A stretch of DNA of 64,000 nucleotides from Microbacterium sp. NIBRBAC000506063 (GTDB lineage: Bacteria; Actinomycetota; Actinomycetes; Actinomycetales; Microbacteriaceae): contig NZ_CP072877.1 in assembly GCF_017968845.1 (NCBI RefSeq), positions 1-64,000 on the forward strand, in the 5' to 3' direction. Each line of letters starts with the position of its first letter. Position 1 is the stretch's first letter. Below are positions 29,139-37,103 of this stretch, in pieces. Both the position numbers and the translations under genes were made by a program. The notes beneath the pieces were generated by a model that had not been told where the DNA came from, made no database searches, and was given only the letters and a program-made list of their open reading frames with translations.

Positions 29139-29543
29139 CTACCTCATCCCGACCCCGGAGCGGTGCGGTCCCTGCTCGGCGCCGCCGCGACGGCCGAAGG
29201 CGCTCAGAGGCGGCAGACGCTTGGCTCGCTCGGCGACCCAGCGGGCGCCCTTCTCGATCGGGGCGCGAACGTGCCGGTTCATATCGGCGGTCCGGTCGAT
29301 GCCCCGGCGGGACAGCCGGCCGCCGCCTTGGGCGATCAGGTCGGTCGGGCGCACCCAATCCACGCCCCGGCCCCGTACCCGCGCCAGCTTCTCCTTCGCC
29401 GCCGTGCGGGACGCGGCGGCCTTGACCGCATCCGGCGTCCCCGCTGCTTCGGTCGCCTCGGTTGGGTTCAGGTCGTTCCGCTTACGGGGTGGCGGCTCGG
29501 GCTCGGAGCGATGCTGCTCCCGCATCCGGTCCTGATCGTTCAT
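29139..29543 (-). CDS. Basic ICE hypothetical protein
   Basis: 134 residues, rich in Arg and Ala. The conserved-looking core is RGRGVDWVRPTDLIAQGGGR followed by RRGIDRTADMNRHVRAP and RLPPLSAFGRRG. The same VDWVRPTDLIA...PPLSAFG pattern occurs in small proteins of actinobacterial ICEs next to a DUF2637 gene, which is the neighbour here (recalled, not tested). It overlaps that gene by four bases. Its basic character would fit DNA binding. Confidence 0.65.
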   Translation of the reverse strand: MNDQDRMREQHRSEPEPPPRKRNDLNPTEATEAAGTPDAVKAAASRTAAKEKLARVRGRGVDWVRPTDLIAQGGGRLSRRGIDRTADMNRHVRAPIEKGARWVAERAKRLPPLSAFGRRGGAEQGPHRSGVGMR

Positions 29544-30250
29544 GGCAGGGCTCCTTCCATCTCGGGCTGCGACCCGGACGGGTCGGCCTCATCGGACTGG
29601 TGAGCACGAGGCAGCCAGCGACCCACCGTCGAGGGATGCACGCCCAAATGCCGGGCGATGGCCTTGTTCGACCAGTCCTGCTCTCGCAGCTCTGCCGCCA
29701 GCGCCCGACGATCCGGCCCGCCGTCCGTGTCCGCAGCGGTGACGCCTGCCGCCGTAGATGGCGGGTCAAGAGATGCCGTCTCGCTCTGGGGCAACGGGGT
29801 GATCGGCTCGAGCGCCGGCGGCAACTCGAGCGCAGTAGCCGGGCGTGCGGTGGCGCGGGTCAGCACAACGGTCAGATGCGTGATCGCCAGCAGCACGACC
29901 GGCGGCACGGCAGCGACCGCGGCCGCGAGCGGTCCGGGCACGTCGGCGTCGGCCGCGACCACCGCATGCAGCGAGTTCGCCGTCACCGACACCGCGGCAC
30001 CGCCGACCAGCAACGCCCACGGATACCACGCCGCTCGCTCACCGGCGAGGGCAACGACGGCCACCGTGGAGACCACGATTACGCCGTCGACGATCAGCGG
30101 CCACGCCCACGCCTGCCCGGCCCCGATCCCGGAGCGGCGGGCAAGGTCGGCCAGGGACGTGAACGACAACCAGAACGCGCCGGCAGCGATGAACACCGTC
30201 CCGGCGACCGAGGTGATGACCGCCCACCGGCGGCCGCGTAGCTCCTTCAT
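29540..30250 (-). CDS. DUF2637 membrane protein with C-terminal HTH
   Basis: 236 residues. Four membrane helices fill residues 8-125 (VITSVAGTVFIAAGAFWLSF, WPLIVDGVIVVSTVAVVAL, YPWALLVGGAAVSVTANSL, VPPVVLLAITHLTVVL), as in DUF2637 proteins of Streptomyces plasmids. The C-terminus has an HTH-like segment (LREQDWSNKAIARHLGVHPS). It overlaps the primase gene upstream and the basic protein downstream by four bases each. These proteins are thought to help plasmid transfer or spread; the exact role is unknown. Confidence 0.8.
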   Translation of the reverse strand: MKELRGRRWAVITSVAGTVFIAAGAFWLSFTSLADLARRSGIGAGQAWAWPLIVDGVIVVSTVAVVALAGERAAWYPWALLVGGAAVSVTANSLHAVVAADADVPGPLAAAVAAVPPVVLLAITHLTVVLTRATARPATALELPPALEPITPLPQSETASLDPPSTAAGVTAADTDGGPDRRALAAELREQDWSNKAIARHLGVHPSTVGRWLPRAHQSDEADPSGSQPEMEGALP

Positions 30251-31160
30251 GACAGCCCCGCGTGGCGGGCGCCCGCTGCTGCGCGTTCCCGCGAGCGAAC
30301 TCGCCCGAAGCCGATGCGGCCGGACGGTCCCGGCGGGCTCCGGCGCCGACGCTGCGATAGGCGCTGTAGACGGTGCGGGTGATCTCCCGCTCCCCGAAAT
30401 CGGATTGTGCGGCCGTCACCATCGCGTCCAGGGCATCCGTGAGCGGCACCCCGCCCTCGGACAACCGGCACGAGGCCCAGAAGAGTTTGAGGTTGCGGTC
30501 TGTGGCCTGCCGCCCCAGCCACGTCGCCAGCCGCTCCGCATCCTCGCGCCGCACTGGCCCACCGAGGCGCGGCCGAGGCGCGGGCCGAGGATCAAGGAAG
30601 TCTCGCAGCCGGCCCGCATCTATCGGCCAGGCCGCACCGGCCGCGAGCTGCTCGACCCGGTACGGCGTGCGCAGGCCGTCGAGCCGTAGCAGCGAGGGCG
30701 GGGCGATGATGTAGCCGCCGTCCCCGCGACAGTCGATGCCGACCTTCCCTGCCTGCCAGGACCGTTGCGCCTGGTTCGGGTCGGCTGGAAAGTAGGCGTG
30801 CTGGCCGCCGGTGGGTGTGCGCACGACCGCCAGCGGCTCGGGGATCAGCCCGGCCCGGGCTGACCGCGCGTAGGCGGCGTACCCGTTGACGCCGTGCACA
30901 TCCACGTCGATCACTACCAGCCCCGAGACGGCACCGGTCGGGATGCCGATGTTCGCGGCCGGCCGCGCCCGCCACCACGCCTCAACACGGCTCGGGTCGA
31001 TGCTGGCCTCGTGGAATCCGCGCTCCGGGATCGGCCGCTTCCCGGCCGGCGCACAGGGGAACACCGGAACTCCGGCCCGCGCCAGCTCACCAGCCGCGAC
31101 CGGCAACGGTGCCCCGTCGAGCTGACCGAACACGGCGGCAGCCGTGGCGGGGGTGACCAT
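30247..31160 (-). CDS. Bifunctional DNA primase/polymerase, frame broken near the end
   Basis: About 305 residues from ATG 31160. The prim-pol domain covers residues 25-190. It has GVPVFPCAPAGKRPI, NIGIPTGAVSGLVVIDVDVH (catalytic acidic pair), RTPTGGQHAYFP and IDCRGDGGYIIAPPS. It could prime replication of the transferred strand in the recipient. The frame breaks near 30335; one extra C gives DPSGRIGFGRVRS and a stop overlapping the DUF2637 start. A GTG at 31163 is also possible as a start. Confidence 0.82.
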
Positions 31161-32257
31161 CACAGGCCCCGTCCCGAGCCGACTGAGGCCGCCGGCGTCT
31201 CCCGCTCCGGCAGCGGCTCGACCTGGCGCGCGGCCTGCTCTGGCGTCTCCTGGGCCTGCGGCGTGTGCTCCGGGCCATCGACACGCAGGGACAGCGGGTT
31301 GCCGTTCCCGAGCTGTGTGGTGTCGAGCTTGTCGAGAATGTCGAATGCGGTGCTGCGCACCTGCTCGCCCGTGGCGCGGACCACCGCCACGGGGTCTTTC
31401 CCGTCCACGTTGCTCGCCCATCCGGCGACATACGGGATCGTGTAGTCGCTGGTGTCCATGCCGTGTGCGGCGGCGATCATCAACGCGACCGACTCCGCGC
31501 GTACCTCGCTGATTCCTCGATGCTCGCGGGCGTCGTCCCGCTGATTCGGGCCGTCCAGCCGGACGTGCGCCAGCTCGTGCGCGAGGGTCTTGACCTGCGC
31601 GGCCGGGTCCATGTCCGCGCAGACCATCACTTGCCGGGTCTCGAAGTCGATGCAGCCGTTCGCGCCCCGTTCGATGCGGTCGCGCGGCATCCGCAGCACC
31701 TCGAACCCCAGCGACTCCGCCTGCTCGGTCAGGCCCTCCCACAGCCCGGCCGGGGCTTCGCCTTCCAGCAGCCTCGGACGGGGCAGCTCGGGAAGCGGTG
31801 CGCCGTGCGTCCTCGACACGTCCCACACATAGGCCGGGACGACGCTGACGATCCGCCTGCGCACGACTTCGCCCGGTCGGGGCTTCTCCCACTTCCCGAG
31901 CCGCCGCCACGACGCCGGATCGCGCGGGGTCGCCGATGCGAACCTCGCCTTGACCGGACCGCGAATCCGATAGCCGCCGTCCTTCTCCGGCCAGCGGCCC
32001 ATCTTCTGCCAGTCGTTGTACCCGGCAACCCAGGTCGGCGTCGGTGTCGGCACCCGGCCCTGTTCGTAGGCTTCGAGATGCTGCGCCCAGATCAACAGCG
32101 TGTTGTTGAACGAGCGGGTCCGGAACCTCGCGGCGAACTCGATCGCACGCCGCCAGTCATCGCCCGACACCAGTTCCTCGACCGAACGCACGATGCGTTC
32201 TTCCAGCGCATCGAGCGTCACTTGCCGCGCCGCCTGCTTGTCCTCGTTCGCAGCCAT
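31160..32257 (-). CDS. ardC: ArdC-type antirestriction protein
   Basis: 365 residues from ATG 32257 (MAANEDKQAARQ). The N-terminal ArdC ssDNA-binding domain has FAARFRTRSFNNTLLIWAQH and WVAGYNDWQKMGRWPEKD. The C-terminal metallopeptidase-like domain has HELAHVRLDG near residue 227 and AESVALMIAAAHGMDT. ArdC proteins protect incoming DNA from restriction. A truncated paralogue with a similar upstream region lies at 60,744-61,094. The frame is intact. Confidence 0.85.
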   Translation of the reverse strand: MAANEDKQAARQVTLDALEERIVRSVEELVSGDDWRRAIEFAARFRTRSFNNTLLIWAQHLEAYEQGRVPTPTPTWVAGYNDWQKMGRWPEKDGGYRIRGPVKARFASATPRDPASWRRLGKWEKPRPGEVVRRRIVSVVPAYVWDVSRTHGAPLPELPRPRLLEGEAPAGLWEGLTEQAESLGFEVLRMPRDRIERGANGCIDFETRQVMVCADMDPAAQVKTLAHELAHVRLDGPNQRDDAREHRGISEVRAESVALMIAAAHGMDTSDYTIPYVAGWASNVDGKDPVAVVRATGEQVRSTAFDILDKLDTTQLGNGNPLSLRVDGPEHTPQAQETPEQAARQVEPLPERETPAASVGSGRGL

Positions 32258-32477
32258 CGCCTGACCTCCCTCCGCCAGGGCCACTCCGAGTGGGAGCAAC
32301 CGTGCGACCGCGAGGTACGCCGGGCGGATCAGGAAGACAAGACGGACGACGGAACAAGACTGGCGACCGTCAGCTCCGCGACGAACCCGACGAGTCTCTA
32401 CCGGCCTACCGGATCGGAACTGGCCCTGGGGCCTGCGGCCACCGATCCCGCGGCTATCACCCGGACAGATGCGTCCT

Positions 32478-33560
32478 TCACCCGGCCACTTGCGTGGACG
32501 TCACCCGATGCATCGTCCGGTAGTCGCTGGGAGTAAGGCCGACGCCGCGGCGGAACTGGCGAGCGGCGAAGTCAGGATCGCTCCAGCCCACCTCCTGAGC
32601 GATCGCCGCAACAGAGCGGGACGTCGTGCGTAAAAGATGCGCCATCCGCTCGGCTCGCTGCATGGTCAGGTAAGCGATCGGTGACTTCCCGTACGCCTCA
32701 ACGAAGATGCGGTTGACCTGTGACTTCGACAGATGTACTTCATCTGCCAAGTCCGACACGGACCAACGCCGCGCCGGGTCCGTCCGTAAGAGTTCAGCGA
32801 CCTTGCGCGCTTCTGTGCGCAATGGCGCAAACCGACGAACACGAGGTAGGGAGGGTATCGCGGTCGCGCGCTGCGTCGGGGATGTACGGATCGGTGAGGT
32901 CTTGACAAAGGGAGTCACGACATGAGCGATGCTGAACCACAATGCCTGCATTCGATTGAAGTTCTCCGCGAATCGGCCATCGATACTGAGAGCAACCAGC
33001 TCATCGAGACGCGGCATCAGCATACCCGCTCGATCTTCGCCGATATGAAGTACCTGCGCAGGCTCGGCATACATAGTCTCGGCAAAGCACTGCGCGTCGA
33101 GGCGGTCCCGTAATATGCCGACGTGTTGCCAGAAAATCTGGTCAATCAAGTAGTCGGTGTCGAGATAGACCGTCGTCACAGTTGCACGACCCTCGGGCTC
33201 ACCCCCAAGCAGTGTGTTGGCCCCCAGGAGAATCACGTCCCCAAACTTGACCAGCTTCTGCTTGAACTCGCTAAACAGGATAGCGCTTCCATCGCGAACG
33301 ACGATGACCTGAACGCAGTCGTAGGCCAACGGCCCGACCGGCTGGACGATGATGCGGTTCCGGGCGAGGATGGGTGCGAAACCGCGGAGACTGCAGGACT
33401 CGTGTTGGTTCGACGCCGCGACCGATTCGGGCTCATCAACCGCATTCCTGGGATGGGATTCCTGACCACCTCTTTCGCGGGCACCAGACGGACCGCGCTG
33501 AGGACTGCGCGACGGGCGGGTCTCGACAATCCCGCGACTAATCGACCGGTTCGAGCCCAA
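32478..33560 (-). CDS. AraC-family regulator upstream of ardC
   Basis: The C-terminal 100 residues are an AraC DNA-binding domain with two HTHs: WSVSDLADEVHLSKSQVNRI and SVAAIAQEVGWSDPDFAARQFRR, then GVGLTPSDYR. The N-terminal part is a cupin-like sensor (QPVGPLAYDCVQVIVVRDGS, KFGDVILLGANTLLGGEPEG). The start is uncertain. The first in-frame start (33560) overlaps the upstream gene, while a missing base near 33,400 could join the better-looking MRLMSPNRSRRR start at 33445. It may control ardC and conjugation. Confidence 0.75.
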   Translation of the reverse strand: MGSNRSISRGIVETRPSRSPQRGPSGARERGGQESHPRNAVDEPESVAASNQHESCSLRGFAPILARNRIIVQPVGPLAYDCVQVIVVRDGSAILFSEFKQKLVKFGDVILLGANTLLGGEPEGRATVTTVYLDTDYLIDQIFWQHVGILRDRLDAQCFAETMYAEPAQVLHIGEDRAGMLMPRLDELVALSIDGRFAENFNRMQALWFSIAHVVTPFVKTSPIRTSPTQRATAIPSLPRVRRFAPLRTEARKVAELLRTDPARRWSVSDLADEVHLSKSQVNRIFVEAYGKSPIAYLTMQRAERMAHLLRTTSRSVAAIAQEVGWSDPDFAARQFRRGVGLTPSDYRTMHRVTSTQVAG

Positions 33561-34122
33561 CGAACTTCATCCGGTCCTCGCCGTAGAAGCATGTCTGCAA
33601 GGCGAATGAACCGTCGAGGCCAAGTAGGTCATCGGTGGTCGCCCAGGTCTTTGGCGTGTGGCGGATATCAACCACTTGATACACCTGATCGCTACCCTCG
33701 ACCTGCACCCGTTGGCCTATCTCCCAGGGGAGCAGGACGTCGCCTTGACAATTGTTGTGAGCTGCCCATACCGGCGGAACGCCCTCCCGCTCGTAGGAAC
33801 TCATCTCCGTGAACGTTCCGTCGCAGCCGTCTAGTTCGTGCACGCCACCCGTGGCGCCCAAGTCCACGGTGGGCAGGTCTCCGAACGCGTCCTCCCGCGC
33901 GGCATGGATGCTTCCCGTGACCGCCGTCTTCACCGTCCCGTACACATACTCGACCCGCTCCGGCGCGGCGAGAAGGCCTACCAGCAGCGCCCCGCCAGCG
34001 AGGACGAGGACCGTCCCCGCCGCCGCGCTGAGGAACCCATGCCAGCGCCGCGGCGGTGGCTTACTCCGTCCGACTGTCTCCCGCATGCTCCGAACCCCGT
34101 TCCGCACGTTGACCAACCTCAT
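33538..34122 (-). CDS. Sortase-like secreted or membrane protein
   Basis: 194 residues. A basic N-terminus and one membrane helix (GFLSAAAGTVLVLAGGALLVGLL trimmed, about 29-52) anchor an outside domain. That domain contains PPVWAAHNNCQGD (His122), GQRVQVEGSDQVYQVVDIR, ALQTCFYG (Cys178) and DRMKFVGLEPV (Arg184). The order His, LxTC Cys, Arg and the strand pattern match a sortase fold and its catalytic triad. The overall similarity is weak, so class and substrate are unknown. Tandem BlaI-type palindromes lie just upstream of the start. ATG 34086 is an alternative. Confidence 0.55.
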   Translation of the reverse strand: MRLVNVRNGVRSMRETVGRSKPPPRRWHGFLSAAAGTVLVLAGGALLVGLLAAPERVEYVYGTVKTAVTGSIHAAREDAFGDLPTVDLGATGGVHELDGCDGTFTEMSSYEREGVPPVWAAHNNCQGDVLLPWEIGQRVQVEGSDQVYQVVDIRHTPKTWATTDDLLGLDGSFALQTCFYGEDRMKFVGLEPVD

Positions 34123-34125
34123 GTT

Positions 34126-34160
34126 CGACTATCCATGATAGTTACTATCTAGCATAGTCG
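34126..34160 (-). promoter_or_regulatory. Two tandem BlaI-type palindromes
   Basis: ACTAT-CCATG-ATAGT at 34128-34142 and ACTAT-CTAGC-ATAGT at 34144-34158 have identical arms and five-base spacers. They sit 6-36 bases upstream of the sortase-like gene. The same double arrangement is at 39082-39113. The arms resemble BlaI/MecI operators (ACTA...TAGT), and a BlaI-like repressor is encoded at 38083-38472. Confidence 0.7.
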
Positions 34161-34360
34161 TATGGTTCAGCCTGTCTTCGCCGGCCGCCGTGGGGTAGCC
34201 GCCTCCCGCCCGGTTCGTGACCTCTGCGGCCCACGCGGTCCGAGAGGAGTGGGCTGCGCGAGGAGCGATCGGTGGGCGCTGCACAACCGTCCGGAGAGTC
34301 CGCTTGCCTCTGTCGCGGAGACCTCGTTCGCGACGCTGCGATGACAAAGTTGAGATCGCG

Positions 34361-34376
34361 ATACCCCCGGGGGTAT
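34361..34376 (+). promoter_or_regulatory. CsoR/CstR-type operator
   Basis: The perfect palindrome ATACCCCCGGGGGTAT lies ten bases before the first small ORF of the cstR operon. It has the ATACCCC-GGGGTAT form known for CsoR/CstR repressors. Related sites at 42022 and 42049 precede the cstB-like gene. The rest of 34161-34385 shows no gene. Confidence 0.75.
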
Positions 34377-34385
34377 AGTGGAGTC

Positions 34386-34520
34386 ATGGGCGCGACCGAG
34401 ATCAGGCGAGAGAACCCGACCCGGGTGGTCGAGGAGAGCTCGGTGCCGATCCTGGGCTTTTGGGCCGACCACCCACTCGACGACGTTCCTGACAGTCAGA
34501 GGAGTTTCGCCTATGTCTGA
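34386..34520 (+). CDS. Short leader-like ORF of the cstR operon
   Basis: 44 residues (MGATEIRRENPTRVVEESS...), ATG with GGAG six bases upstream. Its stop (34518-34520) overlaps the next gene's ATG region, which suggests coupling. It has no recognised domain. It could be a real small protein, a leader peptide, or simply the untranslated leader. Confidence 0.35.
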   Translation: MGATEIRRENPTRVVEESSVPILGFWADHPLDDVPDSQRSFAYV

Positions 34521-34833
34521 CCGACAGCTCACCTGCGCCCCGGCATGCCGCGCCGGCGTATGGGGGCGGCTGAGCCGTGGAGCCGTCGCCCTGATCGTCG
34601 GCGCGTTCGGTGCATCCATGCTGTCGACGGACCCGGCGATCGCGGTAGCCGCCGGCGTGATGGCCACCGTCATCGCGGTCATGGCGGTCACTGGAACATG
34701 CCCGACGAGCTGGCTCACCACTCGTCGGCAGCCTCAGACGCCGCAGCACACACTCGACATCCCCGATGCCCGGCAGCACGTCGACCTGACGAGCGCCCCC
34801 GTCCCGAACAGGAGTTCTCATGTCCACGAGTGA
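34514..34833 (+). CDS. YgaP/DUF2892-like small membrane protein
   Basis: 106 residues with two membrane helices (AVALIVGAFGASMLS; AVAAGVMATVIAVMAVTG) followed by GTCPTSWL, the Cys-Pro ending typical of the YgaP/DUF2892 membrane domain. Two Cys lie at the N-terminus (LTCAPACRAG). AGAGGAG precedes the ATG. The gene overlaps cstR by 14 bases. A similar membrane domain is fused to the rhodanese at 43600, so a role in sulfane-sulfur handling at the membrane is reasonable. Confidence 0.65.
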
Positions 34834-35095
34834 CCCCGACGCCCAGCGCCGCATCCTCAACCGGCTCCGCCGCGCCCGCGGCCAGCTCAACGCCGTCATT
34901 GACGCGGTCGAAGGCGGCGGGTCGTGCCGGGAGGTGGTGACCCAGCTCGCGGCGGTCTCCTCGGCGCTTGACCGTGCCGGGTTCGCGATCATCTCCACCG
35001 CGATGAAGGACTGCATCGCCGACCCCGACGGCACCAACCGTGCCGACGACATCACCACCGAGGAGCTGGAGAAGCTGTTCCTCACGCTCGCCTGA
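34820..35095 (+). CDS. cstR: CstR-like sulfane-sulfur-sensing repressor (CsoR family)
   Basis: A 91-residue helical CsoR/RcnR/FrmR-family repressor (LNRLRRARGQLNAVIDAVEG ... REVVTQLAAVSSALDRAGF). Cys36 and Cys65 are present, but the His that copper-sensing CsoR has four residues before the second Cys is Ala61 here. That pattern is the CstR type, which responds to per- and polysulfides. Its targets are likely the ATACCCC palindromes at 34361, 42022 and 42049, which precede its own operon and the cstB-like operon. AGGAG precedes the ATG. Confidence 0.82.
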   Translation: MSTSDPDAQRRILNRLRRARGQLNAVIDAVEGGGSCREVVTQLAAVSSALDRAGFAIISTAMKDCIADPDGTNRADDITTEELEKLFLTLA

Positions 35096-35149
35096 ACGAG
35101 CGATCCTCACGACCAACCGACAGCCAGCCCTCGAAGGAAGAAGCAATCC

Positions 35150-35326
35150 ATGTGCCGAGCTGTGACCTGTAAGACCTGCGGCAAGACCACCTGGGCCGGC
35201 TGCGGCCAGCACATCGCCGAGGTCAAGCGCACCGTGCCGGCGGGCCAGTGGTGCCCCGGACACGACAAGGAGAAGGAGAAGGCAGCCGCGACGAGCGGGT
35301 TCTTCGCCCGCTTGTTCGGACGATGA
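35150..35326 (+). CDS. Cys-rich 58-residue protein
   Basis: Starts MCRAVTCKTCGKTTWAGCGQ and later has QWCPGHDKEKEK. Five Cys lie in the first 18 residues and one later with a His, so it probably binds zinc or another metal, or carries sulfur. It has GAAGGAAG as RBS, and its stop overlaps the methyltransferase ATG (ATGA). Similar small proteins follow CsoR-family genes in Micrococcales (recalled, not tested). Function unknown. Confidence 0.7.
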   Translation: MCRAVTCKTCGKTTWAGCGQHIAEVKRTVPAGQWCPGHDKEKEKAAATSGFFARLFGR

Positions 35327-35976
35327 CAGGCGCCACGCGCCACGACTCGCCCTCTCAGAATCCTCAGGAGTTCTGGGAGGGCCGCTACCGGGACGCCGAG
35401 CGCGTGTGGTCGGGCCGCCCGAACCCTAGCCTGGTCAACGCTGTGCAGCACTTGGCTCCGGGGAAAGCGCTGGATCTGGGGTGCGGGGAGGGCGCCGATG
35501 CGATCTGGCTCGCCACCCAGGGCTGGCTCGTCACCGGCGTGGACATCTCCGCCACCGCTATCGCCCGCGCACGCCGCGAGGCTCAGCGTCAACAGGCCAG
35601 CGCGGCCACCCGGTTCGTCACTGCCGACCTGGCACGGTGGGAGCCGGACGACGGCCCCTACGATCTGATGACCGCCAGCTTCCTGCACTCGCCTGTCTCG
35701 CTCCCGCGCATCGCGATCCTGCAACGCGCAGCCACCACGGTGCGCGCCGGCGGTCACCTCGTGGTCCTCTCCCACGCCGCACTCCCACCCTGGGTCGACG
35801 CCGCGGATCATCCCGCGCACAGCTTTCCCAGCCCGGCACGACAGTTCGTGGAGCTGAACCTCAACGAGCACGACTGGCTCGTCCTGAGCATCCAGACGCA
35901 CACCCGACACGCCACCGCCCCTTCCGGCGAGGCCGCCGAGCTGACCGACGGGGTACTTCTCCTCCAGCGCCGGTGA
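35323..35976 (+). CDS. Class I SAM-dependent methyltransferase
   Basis: 217 residues from ATG 35323. The SAM site is ALDLGCGEGADAIWLATQG, followed by VTGVDISATAIARARREA and DLARWEPDDGPYDLMTASFL. N-terminal EFWEGRYRDAERVWSGRPN resembles the TehB/thiopurine methyltransferase-like group that handles soft nucleophiles such as thiols or metalloids. In this sulfur operon a thiol or hydrogen sulfide substrate is possible (inference). Confidence 0.8.
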   Translation: MTGATRHDSPSQNPQEFWEGRYRDAERVWSGRPNPSLVNAVQHLAPGKALDLGCGEGADAIWLATQGWLVTGVDISATAIARARREAQRQQASAATRFVTADLARWEPDDGPYDLMTASFLHSPVSLPRIAILQRAATTVRAGGHLVVLSHAALPPWVDAADHPAHSFPSPARQFVELNLNEHDWLVLSIQTHTRHATAPSGEAAELTDGVLLLQRR

Positions 35977-36015
35977 CCGGCTCGTCCCGGCGCGGCGGAC
36001 CCGCTGTGGGGCGGC

Positions 36016-36714
36016 TTAGCCGCGGGACATCGCGGTCTGGACGATGGCTTCGACGTGCAGCGTGGTCGAGTCAAGCAGCGGCAGTCCCGGCACGTCGTCG
36101 GGGCCGACCAAGAGGATGATCTCGGTGCATCCGAGCACGATCGCCTCGGCCCCGGCCGCGTGGAGGTCTGTCATGACCCGGATGTAGGTCTCCCGAGACT
36201 CAGGCCGGAACACGTGTCTGGTCAGCTCGTCGAAGATGATCTGATCGACCGTGGTCCGGTCGACGGGCTCCGGGGGCAGCACAGTGAAGCCCGCTCGCTC
36301 GAGTCTTCTCCGGTAGAAGTCCTGTTCCATCGTCGGCGCGGTGCCGAGCAGTCCCAGCCGGGTCACCCCGATGTCGGTCGCTGTGGTCGCGACCACATCG
36401 GCGATGTGCAGGAATGGGACGGTGATCGCCGCCTCGATGACGGGCGCGACTCGGTGCATCGTGTTGCTCCCGCAGGCGATGAAGTCCGCTCCCGCCCGCT
36501 GCAGGCCCCGGGCTTTGCCTGCCAGATACTGTCCGGCCTCATCCCAGGCTTCGGCGCGCACGCATCGTTCGATGACGCCGAAGTTCACGCTGGACAGCAC
36601 CAGCTCGGCTCGCTCGTGCCCGCCACGCAGCTCGTTCACGCGGTCGTTGATCCGGCGGTAGTAGTCCACCGTCGCGACGCTGCTCATCCCGTGCAGCAAC
36701 CCGATGGTCCTCAT
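36016..36714 (-). CDS. Aspartate/glutamate racemase-family protein
   Basis: 232 residues from ATG 36714 (MRTIGLLHGMSSVATVDYYR). The two catalytic Cys are in IACGSNTMHR and VLGCTEIILLV, spaced as in aspartate racemases. Length is normal for the family. It is encoded on the opposite strand to the cstR operon, convergent with the methyltransferase gene, and lies after the DsrE gene. Substrate unknown; broad-specificity amino-acid racemase or hydantoin racemase-like function is possible. Confidence 0.8.
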   Translation of the reverse strand: MRTIGLLHGMSSVATVDYYRRINDRVNELRGGHERAELVLSSVNFGVIERCVRAEAWDEAGQYLAGKARGLQRAGADFIACGSNTMHRVAPVIEAAITVPFLHIADVVATTATDIGVTRLGLLGTAPTMEQDFYRRRLERAGFTVLPPEPVDRTTVDQIIFDELTRHVFRPESRETYIRVMTDLHAAGAEAIVLGCTEIILLVGPDDVPGLPLLDSTTLHVEAIVQTAMSRG

Positions 36715-36744
36715 CGGCGCTCCATCTGCCACCTTCTGGTCCGG

Positions 36745-37071
36745 TCAGATGCGGATGTAGGCGGCGTCGGCCAGTTGCGCATGGACGATCGCGGTGACCG
36801 CGGAGGGGACCGTGCCGACCTCGGGTCGCAACTCGCCGGGGTCGATGCCGCGCCGTCCGAGCCCGACGCTGCACGCGGCCACCTCGGTGTGCTCGGGCAC
36901 CTGGACGGCATCGGTGCCGGTCAGGCCGGCCAGTGCCGGGCCGTTGACGATCACCCGCACCCGCACTCCCAGGCCGGCGGCGTGGAGTCCGGCGGCGGCG
37001 TCCAGCGCCCGTTGCACGTCGGCGGGGTCGTCGGCCACGTGCAGGATCACCTCACGAGTGTTCTCATTCAT
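36745..37071 (-). CDS. DsrE-family protein
   Basis: 108 residues with the DsrE/F fold pattern (VILHVADDPADVQRALDAA, GVRVRVIVNGPALAGL, VAACSVGLGRRGI). A single Cys at about 67 could carry persulfide sulfur, as in DsrE/TusD relatives. It lies between the peptidase and racemase genes, in a region rich in sulfane-sulfur genes, which fits a sulfur-relay role. Confidence 0.75.
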   Translation of the reverse strand: MNENTREVILHVADDPADVQRALDAAAGLHAAGLGVRVRVIVNGPALAGLTGTDAVQVPEHTEVAACSVGLGRRGIDPGELRPEVGTVPSAVTAIVHAQLADAAYIRI

Positions 37072-37103
37072 TGTTTGGTGTTCTCTCTTGGTTTCCGGCA
37101 GGG

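Noticed and set aside
34820..35095. Copper-sensing CsoR
   Set aside because: The His of the copper site is Ala here, and the neighbours are sulfane-sulfur genes with no copper pump or chaperone.
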